Shown: piece by piece, positions 34,590-43,383 of the stretch
Numbering within the stretch: the stretch's first letter is position 1
Layout of the letters: every line of letters begins with the position of its first letter
DNA from: Bryobacterales bacterium
GTDB lineage: Bacteria > Acidobacteriota > Terriglobia > Bryobacterales > Bryobacteraceae
Reading direction: 5' to 3'
Length of the DNA stretch: 64,000 nt
Assembly: GCA_020852175.1 (NCBI GenBank)
Contig: JADZBH010000036.1
Location: 1-64,000 of the forward strand
Notes under the pieces: generated by a model
Databases searched by the model: none
The model's input: the letters and a program-made list of their open reading frames with translations, nothing else
What the model was told of the DNA's origin: nothing
Made by a program: the position numbers and the translations under genes

Positions 34590-35906
34590 ATGACTTCCAG
34601 GCTTCTCTTCGTCCTGGCGGCAGCCACTCCGGCGTTGTACGCGGCCGGGGAGGAGCATGGCCAGGGAATGGTCCTGTTTCTGCTCGGGTTTGCCGTGGTT
34701 CTGCTGGCGGGAAAGCTGGGCGGCGAGGCGGCCGAGCGGTTGGGCCAGCCATCCGTGCTGGGAGAACTGGCGGCGGGCGTACTGCTGGGCAACCTGGCGC
34801 TGGCTGGCTTGCCGTGGCTCGATTTCCTGCACCATGACGCGACTCTGGCCGCGCTGGCGGAGTTGGGTGTGATTCTTCTGCTGTTCGAGGTGGGGTTCGA
34901 ATCACGACTGCAGGATCTGCTGGCGGTGGGGAAGTCGGCGCTGCTGGTGGCCGTGCTGGGCGTGGCGGCGCCGATGGGGCTGGGCTATGGCGTTTCGGTC
35001 TGGTTGTTTCCGGAGTCCGGCTGGTGGATGCACCTGTTCGCGGGGGCGACGCTGGCGGCGACGAGCGTGGGCATCACGGCGCGCGTGCTGAAAGACCTGA
35101 ACCGCACCGAGTCGCGCGAGGCGAAGATCGTTTTGGGAGCGGCGGTGATTGACGACGTGCTGGGGTTGATCGTACTGGCGGTGGTGAGCGGCATGGTCAG
35201 CTCGCTGTCGGCGGGGGGCTCGGCGGAGGTGGCTCTGGGGCCGGTGGCGGTCATCATCGGCAAGGCCGTGGGCTTTCTGGCGGCGGCTGTGTGGGTGGGC
35301 CGTTTCGTGCAGTTGCGGATGCTGAAGGTGGGGGAGAAGTTGCGCGTGCCGGGCGTGCCGCTGGTGTCGGCGGTGAGCTTTTGTTTCCTGTTGTCGGGAC
35401 TGGCGGGCCTGGTGGGGCTGGCGCCGATCGTGGGCGCGTTCGCCGCCGGGCTGGTGCTGGAGGAGGCCGACTACGAGGCATTCACGGCCAAGGAGCCGCC
35501 GCTGGATGAGTATATCCGCCCCATGTCGATGATCTTCGTGCCTGTGTTTTTCGTGATGATGGGCCTGAAGATCGACGTGCGCACGTTTGGCTCGGCGCAG
35601 GTGATCGGGTTCGCCGGCCTGCTGACGGTGGTGGCCATCGCCGGCAAGCTGGTGTCGATGTGCGGCGTCACCGAGCGGGGCGTGAACCGCTGGGCGGTGG
35701 GCGTCGGGATGATCCCCCGCGGCGAGGTGGGCCTGATTTTCGTGGGGATCGCGGCGGGGTTGAGCGTGCGGGGAGAGCCGGTGTTTCCCGCCAGCGTGGT
35801 TTCGGCGATGGTGGCGATGGTGATGCTGACGACGATGATGACGCCTCCACTGTTGCAGTGGGCGTTCGCGCGCGAGCGCGGGACGCGGCCGCCGGCGGCG
35901 CGGTAA
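34590..35906 (+). CDS. Cation/proton antiporter (CPA2, Na+/H+ exchanger fold)
   Basis: A 438-residue membrane protein with about 12-13 hydrophobic segments. The N-terminus LLFVLAAATPALYAAGEEHG looks like a cleavable signal or first helix. The transport core is marked by LGQPSVLGELAAGVLLG, VILLLFEVGFES, TSVGITARVLKDL and the ion-binding aspartate pair in GAAVIDDVLGL. MIPRGEVGLIF near the C-terminus is typical of the family. There is no TrkA-N or other regulatory tail, so it is a short CPA2 member. ATG at 34590 follows AGGGG by seven bases. It probably moves Na+ or K+ against protons; the cation is not certain. Confidence 0.88.
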   Translation: MTSRLLFVLAAATPALYAAGEEHGQGMVLFLLGFAVVLLAGKLGGEAAERLGQPSVLGELAAGVLLGNLALAGLPWLDFLHHDATLAALAELGVILLLFEVGFESRLQDLLAVGKSALLVAVLGVAAPMGLGYGVSVWLFPESGWWMHLFAGATLAATSVGITARVLKDLNRTESREAKIVLGAAVIDDVLGLIVLAVVSGMVSSLSAGGSAEVALGPVAVIIGKAVGFLAAAVWVGRFVQLRMLKVGEKLRVPGVPLVSAVSFCFLLSGLAGLVGLAPIVGAFAAGLVLEEADYEAFTAKEPPLDEYIRPMSMIFVPVFFVMMGLKIDVRTFGSAQVIGFAGLLTVVAIAGKLVSMCGVTERGVNRWAVGVGMIPRGEVGLIFVGIAAGLSVRGEPVFPASVVSAMVAMVMLTTMMTPPLLQWAFARERGTRPPAAR

Positions 35907-35965
35907 ACCGGCGCGCCTCCTGCTAAGATATTGCCTTCCTTTGCTTTCGCGAGAGGGGTCCGCCG

Positions 35966-37981
35966 ATGAGCCAACGCAAGCACCAGCCGTTTGTACCCGA
36001 GAACATGGAGATGACCGAGTTCACGGTGAGAGCCGTGCTGGTAGGTCTTGTGCTGACGATCGTCCTGGGGGCGGCGAACGCCTACCTGGGGCTGCGCGCG
36101 GGCATCACCATTGCCGCCACCTATCCGGCCGCCGTGATCGGCATGGCCGTACTGCGCGCCTTCAAGGCGTCGGTGCTGGAAGAGAACCTGGCGCGCACGG
36201 CGGGTTCCATCGGCGAGTCGGTGGCCGCCGGGGCCATCTTCACGATTCCGGCGTTTGTCATCTCGAAGGCGTGGGCGTCGTTCAACCCGGCCGAGGCCTA
36301 TTGGAAATCGACGGTGCTCATGATCACGGGCAGCATCCTGGGGGTGCTGTTCGTATCGCTGATGCGGCGCGTGATGGTGGAGGATCCCGAACTGCCGTTT
36401 CCCGAATCCGTGGCGGCGGCGGAGATTCATAAAGCGGGGCAGCGTGCGGGCGAATCGGCGAAGCTGCTGGGCTGGAACATGGTGCTCGGCGGAGCCATCT
36501 ATCTGCTGGGAGCGATGAAGCTGTTCGTGGTGAACCACGAGTTCACGACGAAGATCGGCGAGTTGGGCAAGAGCGTTGTGAAACTGGGCGGCGACCGGGC
36601 CATCCCCGTGGGGGCGGCGAGCAAGTTCGCCGGTCCGGACATCTCGCCGGCCTATGTGGGCGTGGGCTACATCATCGGGCCGAAACTGGCGGCGTTGAAC
36701 TTCGCGGGCGGGGTGCTGGCCTGGGGCCTGATGGTGCCGCTGCTCCTGTTTTTCATGGGTCCGTCGCTGCAGCAATTCGTGCCGCCGGGATCGGGCGACG
36801 AGGGCTGGGCGGGCATGGCGACGGCGGTATGGCGTTACATCGTCAGGCCGATCGCCGTGGGCGGCATGCTCGTGGGCGCGGCGAATACCCTGTTCAAGAT
36901 GCGCAAGAGCATTGCCGGCGGCCTGGGCCGCGCGTTTCAGGAACTGGGCGGCGAGGCCGTGTCGCAGGACAAACTGAGCCGTACGGAACGCTACATGAGC
37001 GCCAAGGTGGTCTTCGCGCTGATCGCGGTGATGTTCGTGGTGATGCTGGTGCTGTATGTGTCGCTTTCGGGAGACCTTCTGGTGGGCGTCGTGGCGGCCG
37101 TGGTGATGCTGGTGGTCGGGTTCTTCTTCGCCACCGTGTCGGGCAGCCTGGTGGGGCTGATCGGTTCCACCAACAATCCGATTTCGGGGCTGACGCTGTC
37201 GACGCTGATCATCGCGGCGTTGCTGATGGTGTCGCTCGGCGCGGCGGGCGCCTCGGGCGTGGCCACCGTGCTGGGCGTGGCCACCGTGGTGTGCGTGTCC
37301 AGCGCCGTGGCCGGCGAACTGTTGCAGGATTTCAAGGCCGGCTACATTCTGGGCGGTACTCCGAGGACGATTCAGATTGTCGAACTGGTGGCCGTGGTGG
37401 CGGCCAGTCTGGTGATGTACTTCCCGCTGCTGGTGCTGCACCAGGGCAACATCAACGCGGGCGGCACGGGATTTGGCGATCCCAAGCTGTCGGCACCGCA
37501 GGCGGGCCTGATGGCGCTGCTGGCGCAGGGCATCGTGGGCGGCGACATGCCGTGGCCGCTGGTGGTGGTGGGCATCATGATGGGCATTGGCATGATCATG
37601 GCCCAGGTGCGGAGCCCGATGCTGGTGGCCGTGGGCATGTATCTACCGCTGGGAACGACGTTCGCCATCTTCGCCGGCGGCGTCATCCGCTGGATCACCG
37701 ACATGCGGGCCGCCCGCGCCGGGATGAACGAAGGCCAGCGCATCCGCATCGAGAACGCGGGCGTGCTGACGGCCAGCGGTCTGATCGCCGGCGAGGCGCT
37801 GATGGGGCTGGTGGACGCCACGGTGCGGTTCTTTGAAAGATCGCTGCCTGAATTCCTGGCGAGCCCATCGTACGCCGCCGGCCTGGCCGTGCTGGCCGGG
37901 ATGGCCGTGCTGCTCATCGTGGTCCCGATGCGGTATGCCGGCTCGCCCGACGAGCCGCCGCCGCCGCAAGCGATGATGTAG
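35966..37981 (+). CDS. OPT-family transporter
   Basis: A 671-residue integral membrane protein of the oligopeptide transporter (OPT) family with roughly 14-16 hydrophobic segments. Family cues are GAANAYLGLRAGITIAATYP near the N-terminus, ENLARTAGSIGESVAAG, DPELPFPESVAAAEIHKAG and SGSLVGLIGSTNNPISGLTL. Bacterial members import small peptides, glutathione-like compounds or metal chelates with protons; the substrate here is unknown. GAGAGGGG lies just before the ATG. It is followed after ten bases by a metallo-beta-lactamase-fold hydrolase, probably in one transcript. Confidence 0.9.
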   Translation: MSQRKHQPFVPENMEMTEFTVRAVLVGLVLTIVLGAANAYLGLRAGITIAATYPAAVIGMAVLRAFKASVLEENLARTAGSIGESVAAGAIFTIPAFVISKAWASFNPAEAYWKSTVLMITGSILGVLFVSLMRRVMVEDPELPFPESVAAAEIHKAGQRAGESAKLLGWNMVLGGAIYLLGAMKLFVVNHEFTTKIGELGKSVVKLGGDRAIPVGAASKFAGPDISPAYVGVGYIIGPKLAALNFAGGVLAWGLMVPLLLFFMGPSLQQFVPPGSGDEGWAGMATAVWRYIVRPIAVGGMLVGAANTLFKMRKSIAGGLGRAFQELGGEAVSQDKLSRTERYMSAKVVFALIAVMFVVMLVLYVSLSGDLLVGVVAAVVMLVVGFFFATVSGSLVGLIGSTNNPISGLTLSTLIIAALLMVSLGAAGASGVATVLGVATVVCVSSAVAGELLQDFKAGYILGGTPRTIQIVELVAVVAASLVMYFPLLVLHQGNINAGGTGFGDPKLSAPQAGLMALLAQGIVGGDMPWPLVVVGIMMGIGMIMAQVRSPMLVAVGMYLPLGTTFAIFAGGVIRWITDMRAARAGMNEGQRIRIENAGVLTASGLIAGEALMGLVDATVRFFERSLPEFLASPSYAAGLAVLAGMAVLLIVVPMRYAGSPDEPPPPQAMM

Positions 37982-37991
37982 GAGGCCGTGC

Positions 37992-38774
37992 ATGAGCCTG
38001 ATGCAGCAAGTCCGCGACTATCGCGTGCCGAGGCGCGCCGTGGCCGTCTGGTGGCTGGGACAGAACGGCTTCCTCTTCAAGACCGCCGAAGGCGCCACCG
38101 TTTCCACGGACCTGTATCTGACGCATAGCTGCGAGGGGTTGGTGCACGGCGTTGATTTGAAGCGCCAGGTGCCGGTGTTCATCGAGCCCGAGGATCTGGC
38201 GCTCGACGTCTTCACCTGCACGCACAACCACCAGGACCATACCGACCCGGAGACCATCCGCCGGCTGTCGCGCAAGGACACGATGGCCTTCGTTGGGCCG
38301 CCGCCGTCGTGCGGCATTTACCGCGCCGAAGGGGTCACGGAGGATCGCATCCACATGGCGTGGCCCGATTGCGAACTGGCGTTCCGCGACGTGGAAATTC
38401 GCGGCGCCTTCGCCATGCCCACCGATGACTCGGACCTGAATCACATGGGCTTCGTGTTCAGTTTCGGCGCCGGAGGGCCGCGCGTGTATGTTACCGGCGA
38501 CACGGACTATACGGAACTGCTCGTTTCGGCCGGCAGGCACAAGCCCGATGCGATGATCACCTGCATCAACGGGGGCTTCAACAATATGTCGCACTGGGAG
38601 GCGGCCGACATCGCCGGCAAGATCGGGCCCAAACTGGCCATTCCCTGCCACTACGACATGTTCGCCGACAATGCCGTGGACCCGGGGCAGTTCAGAGCCT
38701 CCCTGGTGTTGCGCGCGCCCAAGGTGAGCTACTGCCGGCTTACTCACGCCGAACCGTTTCTGATCGAAGCGTGA
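37992..38774 (+). CDS. Metallo-beta-lactamase-fold hydrolase (UlaG-like)
   Basis: A 260-residue cytosolic hydrolase resembling UlaG, the L-ascorbate-6-phosphate lactonase. The metal motif is CTHNHQDHTD (His78, His80, Asp82 and His83), followed by VYVTGDTDYTELL with the bridging aspartate and AIPCHYDMF with a further histidine. The N-terminal VWWLGQNGFLFKT is typical. It lies ten bases after the OPT gene, which suggests cotranscription and perhaps action on the imported compound. There are no ascorbate phosphotransferase genes nearby, so the true substrate may be another lactone or phosphodiester. Confidence 0.85.
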   Translation: MSLMQQVRDYRVPRRAVAVWWLGQNGFLFKTAEGATVSTDLYLTHSCEGLVHGVDLKRQVPVFIEPEDLALDVFTCTHNHQDHTDPETIRRLSRKDTMAFVGPPPSCGIYRAEGVTEDRIHMAWPDCELAFRDVEIRGAFAMPTDDSDLNHMGFVFSFGAGGPRVYVTGDTDYTELLVSAGRHKPDAMITCINGGFNNMSHWEAADIAGKIGPKLAIPCHYDMFADNAVDPGQFRASLVLRAPKVSYCRLTHAEPFLIEA

Positions 38775-38777
38775 ACC

Positions 38778-39077
38778 ATGTGTTCCGCTCCCTCACGCCT
38801 GTACCTGACGCTGTGGAGCGTGCGGGGCGTGCTGGCGGCGCTGTGTGGTTTCGAGTCGTGGCTGCTGTGGCGGGTGGGCCGGTACGGTGCGGGAATGCTG
38901 GCCGAAAGCGCTTCGGGCGGGACCTTGCGGCTGGTTCCTGTACAATGGGCGGCGGCCGGATTCCTGTGGCTAGGCGGGCTGATCTCGTTTCAGCTCTTGT
39001 TGATGGCGGCGGAGGTCTGGCTGCGCGGCCGATCGCGGCGCCGCCCCCCACTTGCGGGAGTTAGCCCTTCCCGCTAG
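38778..39077 (+). CDS. Small membrane protein, hypothetical
   Basis: A 99-residue protein with two hydrophobic segments (about 12-32, [20 protein letters not shown], and about 54-78, [20 protein letters not shown]), a short external loop and a basic tail ([10 protein letters not shown]). I do not recognise the family. It begins three bases after the hydrolase stop; a GTG in another frame at 38771 overlaps that stop as GTGA but gives a less membrane-like product. Its end overlaps a likely acpP promoter. The hydrophobic pattern supports a real gene, but the short length leaves doubt. Confidence 0.5.
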   Translation: MCSAPSRLYLTLWSVRGVLAALCGFESWLLWRVGRYGAGMLAESASGGTLRLVPVQWAAAGFLWLGGLISFQLLLMAAEVWLRGRSRRRPPLAGVSPSR

Positions 39078-39080
39078 ACT
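39052..39080 (+). promoter_or_regulatory. Possible acpP promoter
   Basis: TTGCGG (39052-39057) and TAGACT (39075-39080) are 17 bases apart, with modest matches to the sigma-70 hexamers. They overlap the 3' end of the small membrane protein gene and lie 30 bases before acpP, whose ATG is preceded by a strong GGAGG at 39101. Confidence 0.35.
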
Positions 39081-39109
39081 CAAATCTTTGTGGACCATCT
39101 GGAGGATCC

Positions 39110-39343
39110 ATGGCCGTTGAACAAAAAGTAAAGCAGATTATCGTCGAGCAGTTGGGTGTGGATGAGGCACAGGTCGACGATACGGCCTCTTTCGTGGAAG
39201 ACCTCGGGGCCGACTCGCTCGACATCGTCGAGTTGGTGATGGCGTTTGAAGAAGCCTTCGACCTCGACATTCCCGACGAGGACGCCGAAAAGATCACGAC
39301 CGTCAAGGACGCGCTCGACTACATCAAAAGCAAGAAAAAGTAA
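39110..39343 (+). CDS. acpP: Acyl carrier protein
   Basis: A 77-residue acidic acyl carrier protein that carries growing acyl chains in fatty acid synthesis. The phosphopantetheine-accepting Ser36 lies in [18 protein letters not shown] (positions 31-48), at the same position as in E. coli AcpP. The length and the acidic helix II are standard. GGAGG lies four bases from the ATG, in line with high expression. fabF follows 74 bases later, an arrangement common across bacteria. Confidence 0.97.
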   Translation: MAVEQKVKQIIVEQLGVDEAQVDDTASFVEDLGADSLDIVELVMAFEEAFDLDIPDEDAEKITTVKDALDYIKSKKK

Positions 39344-39417
39344 GGAACGCCCAGACGCCGGGCGGCACACCAGCCGCGGACGGCGTCGTGCTACCGGTTC
39401 TTTCACGGAGACAGGAT

Positions 39418-40662
39418 TTGTCACGGAGAGTTGTTGTTACTGGCGTTGGACTTGTGTCCGCGCTCGGCATTGGCACGCAGAACACCTGGCGTGGCGTGAA
39501 GAACGGGCTGTGCGGCATCAGGCCGATTCAGCTCTTTGACGCCACGGGTTTCAGCGCCCGCATCGCCGGCGAAGTTCCCGATTTCGATCCGCTGCAATAC
39601 ATTGACAGGAAAGAAGCGCGCAAGATGGGGCGCTTCATTCACTTCGGTGTCGTGGCGTCGCAATTCGCCATGGAGCAGAGCGGATTGCAGGTGACCGATG
39701 AAATCGCCGAGGAAGTCGGCGTGTACATCGGCAGCGGCATCGGCGGGTTCGAGGTGATCGAGCGCGAGCACAAGATCCTGCTTGAAAAGGGACCGAGCCG
39801 CATCTCGCCGTTCTTCATCCCGGCGACCATCATCAACCTCGCTTCCGGCCACGTTTCCATAAAATACGGCGCCAAGGGGCCGAATTCGGCCACGGCGACG
39901 GCTTGCGCCACGAGCGCGCATTCCATCGGCGATTCGTTCCGGCTGGTGCAGCGGGGCGAGGCCATCGCCATGATTTGCGGCGGAGCCGAGGCGAGCATTA
40001 CGCCGTTGGGCGTGGGCGGATTCGCCGCCATGCGCGCCCTGTCGACCCGTAACGATGAGCCGTGGCGGGCGTCGCGTCCGTGGGATCGCGACCGCGACGG
40101 TTTCGTCGTGGGCGAAGGCGCGGGCATTCTGGTGATCGAGGAGTTGGAGTTCGCCAAGCGGCGCGGCGCGAATATCCTGGCTGAAATCGTCGGCTATGGC
40201 ATGACCTCGGACGCCTATCACATCACGGCGGGTTCGGAAACGGGCGAAGGGATCATTCGCGTGATGAAGCGCGCCCTGAGGGACGCGGGCATCGGCGCCG
40301 ATCAGATCGATTACGTCAACGCGCACGCCACCTCGACGCCCATCGGCGATCAGTTGGAGGCGCTCGCCCTTCGCTCCTGCTTCGGCGGCCACGCCATGAA
40401 GATGGCGGTGAGTTCCACCAAGTCGATGACGGGCCACCTGCTTGGCGGCGCGGGCGGTCTTGAGGCAGGCGTGACGGTGCTCGGCATTGGCGAGCAGGTG
40501 GCGCCGCCGACGATCAATCTGGAGAACGTGGATCCTGACTGCACCGGCCTGAATATCGTGGTGGGCCAGGCGCGGGATTTGAAGATCGACTACGCCCTCA
40601 GTAACTCGTTTGGATTTGGCGGCACGAACGGCTGCCTGATCTTCAAACGGTTCGACGGGTAG
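39418..40662 (+). CDS. fabF: Beta-ketoacyl-ACP synthase II
   Basis: A 414-residue condensing enzyme that elongates acyl-ACP with malonyl-ACP. Catalytic residues are Cys163 (TACATSAHSIG), a histidine in VNAHATSTPIGD and a second histidine in SMTGHLLGGAGG; NSFGFGGTN closes the fold. I choose the TTG at 39418: it puts SRRVVVTG at the usual N-terminus, puts the cysteine at the family-standard position 163, and has GGAG seven bases upstream. A GTG at 39388 in frame would add ten residues. It follows acpP, and etfB begins 21 bases later. Confidence 0.95.
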   Translation: MSRRVVVTGVGLVSALGIGTQNTWRGVKNGLCGIRPIQLFDATGFSARIAGEVPDFDPLQYIDRKEARKMGRFIHFGVVASQFAMEQSGLQVTDEIAEEVGVYIGSGIGGFEVIEREHKILLEKGPSRISPFFIPATIINLASGHVSIKYGAKGPNSATATACATSAHSIGDSFRLVQRGEAIAMICGGAEASITPLGVGGFAAMRALSTRNDEPWRASRPWDRDRDGFVVGEGAGILVIEELEFAKRRGANILAEIVGYGMTSDAYHITAGSETGEGIIRVMKRALRDAGIGADQIDYVNAHATSTPIGDQLEALALRSCFGGHAMKMAVSSTKSMTGHLLGGAGGLEAGVTVLGIGEQVAPPTINLENVDPDCTGLNIVVGQARDLKIDYALSNSFGFGGTNGCLIFKRFDG

Positions 40663-40683
40663 GCGGACACACGGCTGGACTCG

Positions 40684-41454
40684 ATGAAAATCCTCGTTGC
40701 CATCAAACAGGTACCCGCGCGCGATGCGCAGTTAAAGATCACGGCGGACGAGCGGTGGATTGACGAGTCCGATCTGACGTTCGAAATCAACGAGCCGGAC
40801 GCATACGCGCTGGAAGAGGCGCTGCAATTGCGGGAAAAGCATGGGGGCGAGGTGGTGGTCCTGTGCGCCGGGCCGGAGCGGGCCGCCTCATCCCTCCGCG
40901 AGGCGCTGGCCAAGGGTGCCGACCGCGCGGTGCACGTCGTGGAGGACCGTCTGGAGACGGCCGGCGGCTTCCACCTGGGGCAACTGCTGGCCAAGGCGAT
41001 CGCCGCCGAGAGCCCCGATCTGGTGCTCACCGGGTTGCAGTCCGACGATTTCGGCAACGGCCAGACGGGCGTCGTGGCGGCCGAACTGCTGGGCCTGCCT
41101 CACGCGACAATCATCATGCAGGTGGAGGCGGGCGAGGGTTCCATCCGCGTGAAACGCGAATTGGAAGACGGCTGGTTCCAGCACATCACGCTGCCGCTGC
41201 CCGCGGTGCTGACGATCCAGAGCGGCATCAACAAACTGCGCTATGCGACCCTGATGGGCATCAAGAAGGCCCGCGCGAAGGAGATCCGGACCACGAACGC
41301 GGCCGGGTTGGGCGTGAGCCTGGCGGCGGGAGCGGCCATCGAGCGCGTTTACGCGCCGTCGCGGTCCAAGCAGACGGTGATGCTCGAAGGCTCGCCGTCG
41401 GAGCAGGCGGCCCAACTGGTGGAGAAACTGCAACGCGAGGTGCGGGTGCTATGA
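40684..41454 (+). CDS. etfB: Electron transfer flavoprotein beta subunit
   Basis: A 256-residue ETF beta subunit. MKILVAIKQVPARDAQLKI and EINEPDAYALEEALQLRE are typical N-terminal motifs, LVLTGLQSDDFGNGQTGVV lies in the AMP/FAD-proximal region, and the recognition-loop sequence KLRYATLMGIKKARAKEI matches the family. With the alpha subunit it passes electrons from acyl-CoA or other dehydrogenases to a quinone oxidoreductase. It overlaps etfA by ATGA, which ensures equal synthesis of the two chains. Neither an acyl-CoA dehydrogenase nor an ETF:quinone oxidoreductase is encoded in the window. Confidence 0.95.
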   Translation: MKILVAIKQVPARDAQLKITADERWIDESDLTFEINEPDAYALEEALQLREKHGGEVVVLCAGPERAASSLREALAKGADRAVHVVEDRLETAGGFHLGQLLAKAIAAESPDLVLTGLQSDDFGNGQTGVVAAELLGLPHATIIMQVEAGEGSIRVKRELEDGWFQHITLPLPAVLTIQSGINKLRYATLMGIKKARAKEIRTTNAAGLGVSLAAGAAIERVYAPSRSKQTVMLEGSPSEQAAQLVEKLQREVRVL

Positions 41455-42416
41455 GCGTGCTCGTGGTGATGGAACGCACGGGCGGACGCTGGCACCGCAT
41501 GTCGTGGGAGACGCTGGCCGCCGGGCAGCAGATCGCGGCTTCGTTGGGGGTGAGCGTCAGCGCCGCGGTGATAGGCGGCGGCGCCGGCGAACTGGCCGGT
41601 AAGCAGTTGCACAAGGCGATCGCGGTGGAGCACGAGCTGCTGAACGCGTATTCGGCCGACGGTTATACCGCCGCGCTGCGCCAGTTGATCGACCAGGAGC
41701 GGCCGGCGCTGGTGCTGTTTCCCCACACCTACCAGGTGCGCGACTTTGCGCCGAAGCTGGCCACGCGCTGCGGCCGGACGCTGGTCTCCGATGTGGTGCA
41801 GGTACGCGTGGACGGCGGGGCGCTGGTGATGGTGCGCCAGTTATTCCAGGGCAGGCTGAACGCCGATTACAAATGCACGGGCGAAGGTCCTCACTTTGCT
41901 TCGATCCAGGCGGGCGCCTACCAGGGCGAAGCGGTCGCCGCGGGCAGCGCGGAGGTGGTTGGTTTCGCTCCATCGCTGGAGAGCGGCGGCATTCACGCCA
42001 GGGCCGAGGAGCCATTCCGCGAGGCCGCGCGCGCCGTGGACCTGTCCAGCGCCGAGGTGATTGTCAGCGTGGGCCGCGGCATCAAGGAGAAAGAGCACAT
42101 GCCCGTGGTGGAAGCCTTGGCGCAGGCGCTCGGCGCGGAGATGGCGGCCTCGCGGCCCATTTGCGACAACGGCTGGCTGCCGATGGAACGCCAGGTAGGG
42201 TCAAGCGGCCAGACGGTAAGCCCGAAGGTTTACTTCGCCATTGGCATCTCGGGCGCCATTCAGCACCTGGTGGGCATGAAGGGCTCCAAGACGATCGTTG
42301 CGATCAACAAAGACGCCAACGCGCCTATCTTCGACGTGGCCGACTACGGCATCGTGGGCGACCTGTTCGAGGTGGTTCCCGCGCTCACGGAAGCGGTCAA
42401 AAAAGCCAAGGGCTGA
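41451..42416 (+). CDS. etfA: Electron transfer flavoprotein alpha subunit
   Basis: A 321-residue ETF alpha subunit. Residues 1-190 form the N-terminal domain. The C-terminal FAD-binding domain has VSVGRGIKEKEH, AASRPICDNGWLP, RQVGSSGQTVSPKVYFAIG, ISGAIQHLVGM, TIVAINKDANAPIFDVADYG and IVGDLFEVVPAL. The FAD motifs are intact. The long frame upstream is a shadow of etfB; ATG at 41451, overlapping the etfB stop by four bases, is the start. It converges with the cas6-like gene, with 15 bases between the stops. Confidence 0.95.
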   Translation: MSVLVVMERTGGRWHRMSWETLAAGQQIAASLGVSVSAAVIGGGAGELAGKQLHKAIAVEHELLNAYSADGYTAALRQLIDQERPALVLFPHTYQVRDFAPKLATRCGRTLVSDVVQVRVDGGALVMVRQLFQGRLNADYKCTGEGPHFASIQAGAYQGEAVAAGSAEVVGFAPSLESGGIHARAEEPFREAARAVDLSSAEVIVSVGRGIKEKEHMPVVEALAQALGAEMAASRPICDNGWLPMERQVGSSGQTVSPKVYFAIGISGAIQHLVGMKGSKTIVAINKDANAPIFDVADYGIVGDLFEVVPALTEAVKKAKG

Positions 42417-42431
42417 GCCTGGCGGACGGCA

Positions 42432-43304
42432 TCAGCCGGCCGGTTCCAATTCGATCGCTCCATTCCCCCACACCGTGTGCCGGCCGACGCCCGTCCACCG
42501 CGCGGCCTCCAGATACGGCACGAACTCGCTCAATTCGCCCGCATACTCCACCTCGCCGGTGAAACCGCCGATGGGGTGAACCTGGCCCGTGCGGGAGGAA
42601 CGGCGCGCCGTGGGCGTGCGTTCGATGTCGCAGCGCGTGATGGCGACGGCTGCGGCGCGGTCTGAGAAGGCGCGGAAGTCCAGCGTGAGCGGACCGGGAC
42701 CGTAGAGGGCGCGGAGCGTGGAGATCCGGTCGCGGATGCGGCCGATGAGAACGGAGAACTCGGGGCGGGAGACCAGGCGGCCGTCGGATTTCATCTCGGT
42801 TGGCGTGGCGAAACGCACCCGGATGGCGCCGATGTGGCCGCGGCGTGGCAGCAGGTTCAGCAGGACGGAGCGATGTTCGGTCGAGCGCAGCGAGGCTTTG
42901 GAGCGGTTGGCGCCGAGGCCGGCTTCGGCGACGCGGGCGAAAGCGCCGGAGAAGACCTCGACGGCAGGGTCCCGCGTGTCGAACAGGTGCAGGTCGAAAT
43001 GGAAGGGCTGGCCGCGTCCGATGGTGCGTCCATCGAGGTGGGCGGCGCGGAAGACGAAAGGGCGGGGGAGATCGCCAAGTCCGCTGGGCGTATGGCCCTC
43101 CAGGCGTTCGGTCAGCGCGGCCTGCTCCTCCAGCGCGGGTTGGAAAATTCGTTCGAACAGTTCGGGCTGGCCCAGTTGGCGGGCCATGTCGCGGAAATGG
43201 ATGCCGAAGGCTCCGCGGACGATATTGCCCGCTTTGCCCGCGCCGAAATAGACCGGCTCAACCGCCTCGAAGTGAAAGCGGAAGGCGATGATCTCGAAGT
43301 TCAT
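42432..43304 (-). CDS. cas6: Cas6-like RAMP-fold RNA endonuclease, orphan
   Basis: A 290-residue protein matching the CRISPR_Cas6 RAMP family. The C-terminal half has FTGEVEYAGELSEFVPYLEA followed by the glycine-rich RAMP loop GVGRHTVWGNGAIEL; the N-terminal half has AGNIVRGAFGIHF, typical of paired ferredoxin-like folds. Cas6 cuts CRISPR precursor RNA at repeat hairpins. No CRISPR repeats and no other cas gene occur in the window, so its substrate is unclear. It lies 79 bases after the receptor gene on the same strand and may be read through from it. Whether the active-site histidine is kept cannot be judged without alignment. Confidence 0.75.
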   Translation of the reverse strand: MNFEIIAFRFHFEAVEPVYFGAGKAGNIVRGAFGIHFRDMARQLGQPELFERIFQPALEEQAALTERLEGHTPSGLGDLPRPFVFRAAHLDGRTIGRGQPFHFDLHLFDTRDPAVEVFSGAFARVAEAGLGANRSKASLRSTEHRSVLLNLLPRRGHIGAIRVRFATPTEMKSDGRLVSRPEFSVLIGRIRDRISTLRALYGPGPLTLDFRAFSDRAAAVAITRCDIERTPTARRSSRTGQVHPIGGFTGEVEYAGELSEFVPYLEAARWTGVGRHTVWGNGAIELEPAG

Positions 43305-43383
43305 GCCTTCCGCTTACCGTACCGTATTTTGATCCGCGATGCACCACCCGCCGGAACATTTCTGGCGGACAGTGTTTGAAACA

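Noticed and set aside
34895..34903. GTTCGAATC, a tRNA T-loop-like string
   Set aside because: It lies in frame inside the antiporter gene (FEVGFES) and no cloverleaf can be formed around it.
35471..37441. 656-residue open frame on the minus strand
   Set aside because: It is antisense to the antiporter end and the OPT gene and is dominated by His, Arg and Gln repeats; a shadow of hydrophobic codons.
43315..43326. Short direct repeat TACCGTACCGTA beside cas6
   Set aside because: Only a few bases repeat and there are no spaced copies, so it is not a CRISPR array.
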